A DNA stretch of 64,000 nucleotides, taken from the NCBI RefSeq assembly GCF_000384295.1, contig NZ_KB913037.1, positions 9,933,508 through 9,997,507 of the forward strand. Reading direction: 5' to 3'. The notes under the pieces were generated by a model. The model ran no database searches, was not told the DNA's origin, and saw only the letters and a list, made by a program, of their open reading frames with translations. The stretch is from Amycolatopsis balhimycina FH 1894 (GTDB lineage: Bacteria; Actinomycetota; Actinomycetes; Mycobacteriales; Pseudonocardiaceae). This document shows, in pieces, positions 58,599 to 64,000 of the stretch (its first letter is position 1; each line of letters begins with the position of its first letter). Both the position numbers and the translations under genes were made by a program.

Positions 58599-59480
58599 GT
58601 GCTGAAGATCAGGCTGGGCGTCGCACCGGCGCCGGGGACCGGGCCGGCGGAGTTCGCCGGGCTGGCACAGCGGCTGGAGCAGGCGGGCGTCGACTCGCTG
58701 TGGCTGTCCGAGCTGGTCCACTCACCCGAAGTCGACCCGATGATCGGCATGGCCCACGCGCTGGCGCGGACGCACGCGCTGAAGGTCGGCACCGGCGTCG
58801 CGATCCTGCCCGGGCGGCACCCGGTGCTGGTGGCCAAGCAGCTGCGCACGCAGGCCGGCCTCGCGCCGAAGCGGGTGCTGCCGGTGTTCGGCCTCCGCCC
58901 GGCCCGCGCGGCGGAACTGGACCTGTTCCCGGTACCGCCGGGTCGCCGCGCGGCGGTCTTCGACGAATCCTTGACCCTCCTGCGACGGCTGCTGGAGGAG
59001 GACGAGGTGTCCTTTGACGGCGAGTTCTTCCGGGTTTCCGGAGTTTCGCTGGGACCGCGTCCCGCTAAGCGCCTCGACGTCTGGCTGGGCGGAACGGCCC
59101 CCGCGGCCCTGCGCCGCGCGGGCCGTCTCGCGGACGGCTGGCTGGGCAGCTTCCACACGCCGTCCGAAGCACGTGAGGCCCGCATCGCCATCCAGGACGC
59201 CGCGGCGGAGGCCGGCCGCGAGATCGAGGAGGACCACTTCGGGCTCAGCCTGGCGGTGGCGGACAAGGGGATCCCGGACGAACTGGCTGCCGTGGCGGCC
59301 CGCCGGCGTCCCGGAGTGCCGGTCGAAGACCTCGTGGCGACGAGCTGGGCCGAGGCGCGGCGGCTGGTGGAGCAGCACATCGAAGCCGGGCTGTCGAAGT
59401 TCGTGATCCGGCCCGGGCACGGGGATTTCGACGGGTTTCTCGAGAAGTTCCAGGCGGAACTGGTGCCGCTGCAGAACTAG
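58599..59480 (+). CDS. LLM-class F420-dependent oxidoreductase
   Basis: This 293-residue luciferase-like protein starts LKIRLGVAPAPGTGPAEFAGLAQ and has VGTGVAILPGRHPVLVAKQLRT and DVWLGGTAPAALRRAG, typical of actinobacterial F420-dependent TIGR03854-type proteins. Its substrate is unknown. The GTG at 58599 has GGGAGGA 5 bases upstream. It follows the OhrR-like gene by 53 bases and may share its regulation. Its stop overlaps the convergent exporter stop by 3 bases. Confidence 0.85.
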   Translation: MLKIRLGVAPAPGTGPAEFAGLAQRLEQAGVDSLWLSELVHSPEVDPMIGMAHALARTHALKVGTGVAILPGRHPVLVAKQLRTQAGLAPKRVLPVFGLRPARAAELDLFPVPPGRRAAVFDESLTLLRRLLEEDEVSFDGEFFRVSGVSLGPRPAKRLDVWLGGTAPAALRRAGRLADGWLGSFHTPSEAREARIAIQDAAAEAGREIEEDHFGLSLAVADKGIPDELAAVAARRRPGVPVEDLVATSWAEARRLVEQHIEAGLSKFVIRPGHGDFDGFLEKFQAELVPLQN

Positions 59481-61048
59481 AACTCCAGCCGCGCGGTCTT
59501 CCTCGGCATCAGCAGCAGCGCACCCACCGACAGCACCGCGACCGCCAGGAGCCCGAGGAAGACGTAGTGCGTCGCGTCCGCCAACGCGCCCCGCACGAAC
59601 GTCGTCACCGGGGAATTGTCGGTGTGGCCGCCCAGCACCAAGCTCGTCGCGTCCACCGACGGCGGCAAATGCCCCGCCACCTCCGCCGGCGGGTTCGCGA
59701 ACCGCGACGCCAGCGTCGCGTTGGCAATCGCGCCGAAGACCGCCGCGCCGACCGCGCTGCCGAGGGAACGGCTGAAGAGGTTCGTCGCCGTCACCACGCC
59801 GCGGCGGTCCCAGCCGACCACCGACTGGATCGCCACCAGGGTCGGGCTCGCCGCCAGGCCCAGGCCCAGCCCGAGGACGAACGCCGCGAGCGCCGCCGCC
59901 CAGATCGACGAACCGGGGCTGAGCAGCGCCACCAGGACGCCGCCCGCGATGATGAACACGCTGCCGATCAGTGCCGTGTCGCGGAAGCCGATGCGCAGGT
60001 AGATCTTGCCCGACAGGGACGCCGAGACCGGCCAGCCGACCGTCAGCGCGGCCACGGCGAACCCCGCCACCAGCGCGCCCGAGCCGAGCACGCCCTGGGC
60101 GTACGTCGGCAGGTACGACGTCAGGCCCATCAGGATCGCGCCCACCACCACCGCCACCAGGTTGCCGCCCACCAGCACCCGGCGGGTGAACACCCACAGC
60201 GGCAGCACCGGCTCGGCCGCGCGCTTCTCCACCAGCACGAACGCCACCAGCATGGCCGCGCCCGCGACGAAGATCGCCACGCTCGGCAGCGAACCCCAGC
60301 CCCACGCGACGCCGCCTTCGAGCAGCCCCAGGATCACCAATGAGCAGCCGAGGGTGAGCAGCGCCGCGCCCAGGTAGTCGACCTGGTGCCGCTTGCGCTC
60401 CACCCGCTCGGCGAAGTTGCGGAACAGCATCAGCGCGGCGATCGCGCCGAGCGGCAGGTTGACGAAGAAGATCCACCGCCAGTCCAGGTACTCCGCGAAC
60501 ACCCCGCCGAGCGTCGGGCCGACCACCGAAGCCGCGGCCCAGACGCCGGCCACGTAACCCTGCACCTTGGCCCGTTCCTCCACCGTGTAGAGGTCGCCGA
60601 TCACCGTCATCGACATCGGCTGGATCGCCCCGGCCCCGATGCCCTGGACCGCGCGGGCGGCGATCAGCACCGGCATGCTCCACGCGGCACCGCACAGCAC
60701 CGAGCCGACCAGGAAGGCCGCAATCCCGAAGAACATCACCGGGCGGCGGCCGAGCACGTCGGCGAACTTGCCGTAGAGCGGCACGGTGACCGCCTGGGTG
60801 AGCAGGTAGATCGAGAACAGCCACGGGAACTGCGAAAACCCGCCGAGGTCGCGCACCACCGACGGGACGGCGGTCGCGATGATCGTGCTGTCGAGCGCCA
60901 CCAGCCCGGTGCTGAGCATGACCGCGATCAGGACCGGGCCGCGGTCGGACCGGAAGCCGACTCCCCTGGTCGCGGTGGGAGCCGGCATCGGTGGCGTGCT
61001 GCTCGGGGAGGTCATGACCGGAGTCAACTGCTTTGCCGCCCTAAGCAT
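59477..61048 (-). CDS. DHA2-family MFS drug exporter (EmrB/QacA type)
   Basis: This 523-residue protein has about 14 predicted helices, with DHA2 motifs GLVALDSTIIATAVPSV in helix 1 and PLYGKFADVLGRRPVM in loop 2-3 (motif A). The gene overlaps the convergent LLM gene by CTAG. The ATG at 61048 is chosen because GGGAGG lies 4 bases upstream; a later ATG at 61016 lacks a ribosome site. It probably extrudes toxic compounds with proton motive force. Confidence 0.88.
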   Translation of the reverse strand: MLRAAKQLTPVMTSPSSTPPMPAPTATRGVGFRSDRGPVLIAVMLSTGLVALDSTIIATAVPSVVRDLGGFSQFPWLFSIYLLTQAVTVPLYGKFADVLGRRPVMFFGIAAFLVGSVLCGAAWSMPVLIAARAVQGIGAGAIQPMSMTVIGDLYTVEERAKVQGYVAGVWAAASVVGPTLGGVFAEYLDWRWIFFVNLPLGAIAALMLFRNFAERVERKRHQVDYLGAALLTLGCSLVILGLLEGGVAWGWGSLPSVAIFVAGAAMLVAFVLVEKRAAEPVLPLWVFTRRVLVGGNLVAVVVGAILMGLTSYLPTYAQGVLGSGALVAGFAVAALTVGWPVSASLSGKIYLRIGFRDTALIGSVFIIAGGVLVALLSPGSSIWAAALAAFVLGLGLGLAASPTLVAIQSVVGWDRRGVVTATNLFSRSLGSAVGAAVFGAIANATLASRFANPPAEVAGHLPPSVDATSLVLGGHTDNSPVTTFVRGALADATHYVFLGLLAVAVLSVGALLLMPRKTARLEF

Positions 61049-61092
61049 TCCGCCTCCCGGCGAATTCCCGTCGCGGTCGCCTATCGCGCAAG

Positions 61093-62262
61093 ATGGTGAG
61101 GATGAACGACTGGATCCGGCCGATCGGGCGGGGCTGGGTGGTCCGCGACGTGGTCCCCGGCCCCGACGTCGACGAGTTCGCCGAGCCCGACCGGGTGATC
61201 GCCGCGCTGGCCGCGCCCGGTGCCGCGGACAGCCTGCTGGCGGTGCAGCACCCCGCCCGCACGCCCGCGGCCCTGGCCCGCGGGCTCGACCTGGCCGCCG
61301 CCGTCCCGGTCGCCCGTGCCGTGCTCGAACGGCTCCGCAAGCGGTTCTACCGGCCGGTGCGCGAAGTCGTCGCGCCCTACCGGGTCGAAGGGCCGGACGG
61401 CGTGGCGCTGGGCCTGCTCTGCCTGGTCGACCCGGCGGCGGTGACCGACGACGGCGCCGCGCGGGTCCGCCACACCGAGGACGTCTACCCCGACGTCGTG
61501 GCCGAACGGGCCGCGGTGCTCGCCGGGCTCGGCTGCGCGACCAGCGCGGCGATGCTCGTCCCGGCGGCCGGCGGCGAGCCGCTGACCGAGCAGGTGGAGC
61601 AGGCCTGCGCCGCACTCGGCCTGCCCGATCTGTCCACTTCGGACGCGGCGGGCCGCCGCCACGACCTGTGGCTGGTGCCCGCCGGGCCGCTGCAGAGCCG
61701 GCTGCTGGCCGCGGTCGCCGGCGCGGACCTGCTGGTCGCCGACGGCAACCACCGGGTGGCCGCGGCCGCGGCGGCCGGGCACAGCGCACTGCTGGCCCTG
61801 GTCACCGCGGGTCCGCGGCTGCGGATCGGCGCCATCCACCGGGTCCTGACCGGCACCGGCCTCGGCCCGGAAGACCTGGTGTCGCGCTGGTGCGCGGCCG
61901 GGCTGGACGTCCGGTACGACGAGCACGCCGTCCCGGTCCCCGGCGAGGCCGTCGTGCGCGCCGGCGCGGCCCTGCTGCGGATACCGCTGCCGGAATCCGG
62001 CGGGCCGTGGCCGGTGATCGACCACGAGGTCGTCGAACGGGTCCTCTTCGCCGACGCGCTCGGCCTGGACCCCGACGGGCCGTGCGTCCGCCCGCTCCCG
62101 GCGGGGCGGCCGCTCCCGCCGGACGCGGACGCCGTCGTGATGCTGGCGCCGGTGCGGTATTCCGACGTCCTCGCGGTGCACGCGGCGGGGCGCCGGATGC
62201 CGCGGAAGGCCACCTACTTCACGCCGAAGCCGCGCAGTGGCCTCCTGCTGGCCGAGCTTTAA
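61093..62262 (+). CDS. DUF1015 family protein
   Basis: This roughly 389-residue protein has the DUF1015 motif LLVADGNHRVAAAAAAGH (about 215-232) and an N-terminal segment beginning WIRPIGRGWVV. Its function is unknown. The ATG at 61093 and another at 61102 are both possible; neither has a clear ribosome site. It is divergent from the exporter gene across 44 bases and convergent, with a 4-base stop overlap, with the toroid protein gene. Confidence 0.78.
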   Translation: MVRMNDWIRPIGRGWVVRDVVPGPDVDEFAEPDRVIAALAAPGAADSLLAVQHPARTPAALARGLDLAAAVPVARAVLERLRKRFYRPVREVVAPYRVEGPDGVALGLLCLVDPAAVTDDGAARVRHTEDVYPDVVAERAAVLAGLGCATSAAMLVPAAGGEPLTEQVEQACAALGLPDLSTSDAAGRRHDLWLVPAGPLQSRLLAAVAGADLLVADGNHRVAAAAAAGHSALLALVTAGPRLRIGAIHRVLTGTGLGPEDLVSRWCAAGLDVRYDEHAVPVPGEAVVRAGAALLRIPLPESGGPWPVIDHEVVERVLFADALGLDPDGPCVRPLPAGRPLPPDADAVVMLAPVRYSDVLAVHAAGRRMPRKATYFTPKPRSGLLLAEL

Positions 62263-63182
62263 CGGGCGTCCCACCAGGCCAGGACCCGGGTGGCGAACAA
62301 CGTCAGCCACTTCGACGGCTGCCCGGCCGGGACGTCCACCGCGAACCACACCCGGCCGGCGTCCGTCCGCCGCTGGAGCCACGTCCCGTCCGGCTGGCGG
62401 GCTTCGCGGATCAGGGCGATCGCCTCGGCCATCCGCTCGTCCGGCCGGTCGGCGTCGCGGAAGTACGAAGCGGCGTTGAGCACGTCGTAGCGCCAGCGGA
62501 ACGGGTAGCCGAACTCGCGCACCCACGGCGCGATCGGCTCGCCGGTGGAACGGCGGCGGAACAGCCGGCGCTCCAGCAGGTACTCCTCACCTGCTTGGCG
62601 AGCCGCACGTGAAGCCGAAGTCCCGCCCGTCGCCTTCTCGTGCGCGAGAAGGCCCTTGAGCGAGTTGAGCGTCGAGTGGACCGACGAGCGCGTCGAGCCG
62701 TCGACCCACTCGCAGTTCCAGCCGCCGTCGGGCAGCTGGTGCGCGACGAACCACTCGGCGATGCCGGTGACGTCCGCGCCGAGCCACACCCCGTTGGCCA
62801 GGGTCCAGGCGTTGATGCAGCAGTCGGCTTCGCCGTCCCAGTAGGGCAGGTCGTCGTACTCCCAGCGGCAGCTCCGGGCGAGCAGCCCGGCCGTGCCGTC
62901 GAGCACGGCGGCGTCGAGCCCCCACTCGCGCAGGGCGTTCAGTGACCACGTCGTCGCCGTCCAGGGCTGCGGCTCGTCACCACGGAAGCCGGCCGGGAAG
63001 AACGCCCCGCCGGCCCACCGGCCGTCGGGATCCTGGCGCGCGAGCAGCCGCGCGCCGAACCCTTCGGTGGCAACCCGGGCCCGCGTCGCCTCCCAGACCC
63101 CGGCCGGCTCGCCCGCCAGGTCGCGCTCCACCTGCCAGCGCAGGGCCGGGTCGGCGTCGCGCAACCAGGCGAGCAGGTCCAT
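62259..63182 (-). CDS. Terpene-cyclase/prenyltransferase-like alpha-toroid protein
   Basis: This 307-residue protein has repeated helical units with QDPDGRWAGGAFF, LPDGGWNCEWVDGSTRSS and ARQPDGTWL, the QW-like repeats of squalene cyclase and prenyltransferase alpha-toroid folds. It lacks the usual DxDD catalytic acid motif of class II cyclases, so a true terpene cyclase role is doubtful. Its ATG overlaps the DinB-like stop as TGATG, indicating translational coupling. Confidence 0.75.
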   Translation of the reverse strand: MDLLAWLRDADPALRWQVERDLAGEPAGVWEATRARVATEGFGARLLARQDPDGRWAGGAFFPAGFRGDEPQPWTATTWSLNALREWGLDAAVLDGTAGLLARSCRWEYDDLPYWDGEADCCINAWTLANGVWLGADVTGIAEWFVAHQLPDGGWNCEWVDGSTRSSVHSTLNSLKGLLAHEKATGGTSASRAARQAGEEYLLERRLFRRRSTGEPIAPWVREFGYPFRWRYDVLNAASYFRDADRPDERMAEAIALIREARQPDGTWLQRRTDAGRVWFAVDVPAGQPSKWLTLFATRVLAWWDAR

Positions 63183-63688
63183 CAGGCTCCCGTGACGCCG
63201 TCGATGGCCTCGCGCAGGAAGTCCGCGTGGCCGTTGTGGCGGGCGTACTCGTGGATCATGTGCAGCATCACCAGCCGCAGCGAGACGTCCTCGCCCCAGC
63301 GCGCCTGGTGCCCGGTGACGTCGAGGGACTCGGCCGCCTCTTCGATCTTGCGGGACTGCCCGACCTCGGCCTCCCACGCCGCGAAGGCTTCCGAACGCGT
63401 CGACGAGCTCGCGTCGTAGGCGGCCTGGTAGTCGACTTCGTCCGACCACACCAGCGGGACGTCTTCGGCGTTGATCACCCGCCGGAACCAGGTGCGCTCG
63501 ACCTCGGCCATGTGCCGGACCAGGCCGAGCAGGGACAGCGTCGACGGCGGGCTCGAAGCTCGGCGGAGGTCCTCGTCGGACAGCCCGTCGCACTTCATGG
63601 CGAGGGTGGCGCGGTGGAAGTCGAGGAAGGTGCGCAGCATTTCGCGCTCGCCGCCGGTCAGGGGCGGTTCAGGACGTTCGGTGGTCAC
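63182..63688 (-). CDS. DinB/DUF664-like four-helix protein
   Basis: This 168-residue protein has the mini-DinB pattern with metal-ligand histidines in LVRHMAEVERTWFRRV and MLHMIHEYARHNGHADFLRE. Members often bind a metal and act in thiol or stress pathways. The GTG at 63688 is a best guess; a TTG at 63727 is also possible and neither has a clear ribosome site. It is coupled to the toroid protein gene and divergent from ligC. Confidence 0.78.
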   Translation of the reverse strand: MTTERPEPPLTGGEREMLRTFLDFHRATLAMKCDGLSDEDLRRASSPPSTLSLLGLVRHMAEVERTWFRRVINAEDVPLVWSDEVDYQAAYDASSSTRSEAFAAWEAEVGQSRKIEEAAESLDVTGHQARWGEDVSLRLVMLHMIHEYARHNGHADFLREAIDGVTGA

Positions 63689-63759
63689 AAGGGAGTGTGT
63701 ATCACGCCCGGCTGTGTCTTTCGCCAAAGAATGTCGTACCCGTGTTTTAAGCTCGCGCG

Positions 63760-64000
63760 GTGGACTTGCCCGTCATGCCGCCCGTGCGGCCGATGCTCGC
63801 GAAAGCGGTGCACGACGTACCTCGTGCACCGGGGCTGCTGTACGAGCCGAAGTGGGACGGCTTCCGCTGCGTGGTGTTCCGCGACGGCGACGAGATCGAG
63901 CTCGGCTCCCGCAACGACCGCCCGCTGACCCGCTACTTCCCGGAGCTGGTGGAGCTGCTGGCCGCCGCGCTGCCGCCCCGCTGCGTCGTGGACGGCGAGA
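63760..64000 (+). CDS. ligC: ATP-dependent DNA ligase, LigC-like (5' end only)
   Basis: The first 80 residues are present, from GTG 63760 and cut by the window edge. The start DLPVMPPVRPMLAKAV, the adenylation motif EPKWDGFR with its nucleophile Lys, and GSRNDRPLTRYFPEL match mycobacterial LigC (Rv3731) closely. It seals DNA nicks and belongs to accessory repair ligases. There is no good ribosome site before the GTG. The C-terminal OB domain is outside the window, so LigC versus LigD-type ligase cannot be fully settled, but the start favours LigC. Confidence 0.85.
   Translation, partial: MDLPVMPPVRPMLAKAVHDVPRAPGLLYEPKWDGFRCVVFRDGDEIELGSRNDRPLTRYFPELVELLAAALPPRCVVDGE

Noticed and set aside
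62259..63182. Functional squalene-hopene or other class II terpene cyclase
   Set aside because: The protein is half the usual length and lacks a DxDD acid motif; only the toroid repeats are supported.
1..64000. Mobile elements, integrated phage, tRNA or rRNA genes
   Set aside because: No transposase, integrase, terminal repeats, cloverleaf or rRNA-like sequence was recognised on either strand.

Overview
The window is very GC-rich, tightly packed DNA with many GTG starts, 4-base stop/start overlaps and a rare TTA codon. Together with F420-dependent enzymes, a mycobacterial-type sterol cluster, snapalysin, an XRE/DUF397 pair and a CsxA-like exo-glucosaminidase, this points to a soil actinomycete of the Pseudonocardiaceae, most likely Amycolatopsis. 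No rRNA, tRNA, transposase, integrase or CRISPR array was seen.

Region 1 (1-10021) is a sterol C/D-ring (HIP) catabolic cluster in nearly the gene order of M. tuberculosis Rv3553-Rv3564: ipdC (3' end), fadA6, ipdF, fadE30, then divergent fadD3, an enoyl-CoA hydratase, fadE31, fadE32 and fadE33. An F420-dependent glucose-6-phosphate dehydrogenase gene (fgd) sits between ipdC and fadA6. A KstR-like operator lies in the fadE30/fadD3 divergent promoter.

Region 2 (10082-20510) holds small accessory units: a TetR plus CocE-type hydrolase, a zinc alcohol dehydrogenase, a frameshifted epoxide hydrolase, an AurF-like di-iron oxygenase with its own ferredoxin-NADP reductase, a PfkB kinase plus class II aldolase opposite a TetR, and an RHH / VOC / methyltransferase operon.

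Region 3 (20653-41415) is a large carbohydrate- and glycoprotein-degrading block. It has a secreted GH27 alpha-galactosidase with lectin repeats, a LacI regulator, an ABC sugar importer without ATPase, and a cytoplasmic GH127 beta-L-arabinofuranosidase. These are followed by a lectin-tagged metalloprotease, a lectin-tagged secreted (alpha/alpha)6-type protein, a Tat-exported DUF1680 enzyme with a CBM35-like tail, and snapalysin. Alpha-galactosidase, beta-arabinofuranosidases and proteases together fit attack on plant hydroxyproline-rich glycoproteins such as extensins; this is inference. A second operon (36273-41415) couples an APC permease, a secreted GH2 exo-glucosaminidase-like enzyme and an unusual ROK kinase under a ROK-type operator, suggesting chitosan/glucosamine use.

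Region 4 (41467-49739) has an MFS exporter, an XRE/DUF397 regulatory pair divergent from a TagF-like glycosyltransferase, a convergent STAND (NB-ARC-TPR) ATPase, a 690-base gap and a LacI regulator.

Region 5 (49883-64000) has a secreted PNGase A-like amidase opposite its LacI, a methyltransferase, a P450, a DUF1152 protein, alkB behind a LexA-like box, a RibD/DHFR-fold reductase, a small secreted protein, an RluA-type synthase, a DUF5313 protein divergent from an OhrR-like MarR, an F420-type oxidoreductase, a DHA2 exporter, a DUF1015 protein, a terpene-cyclase-like toroid protein, a DinB-like protein and the 5' end of ligC. Several convergent junctions carry strong hairpins; two of them share the same 23-26 base palindrome arm.
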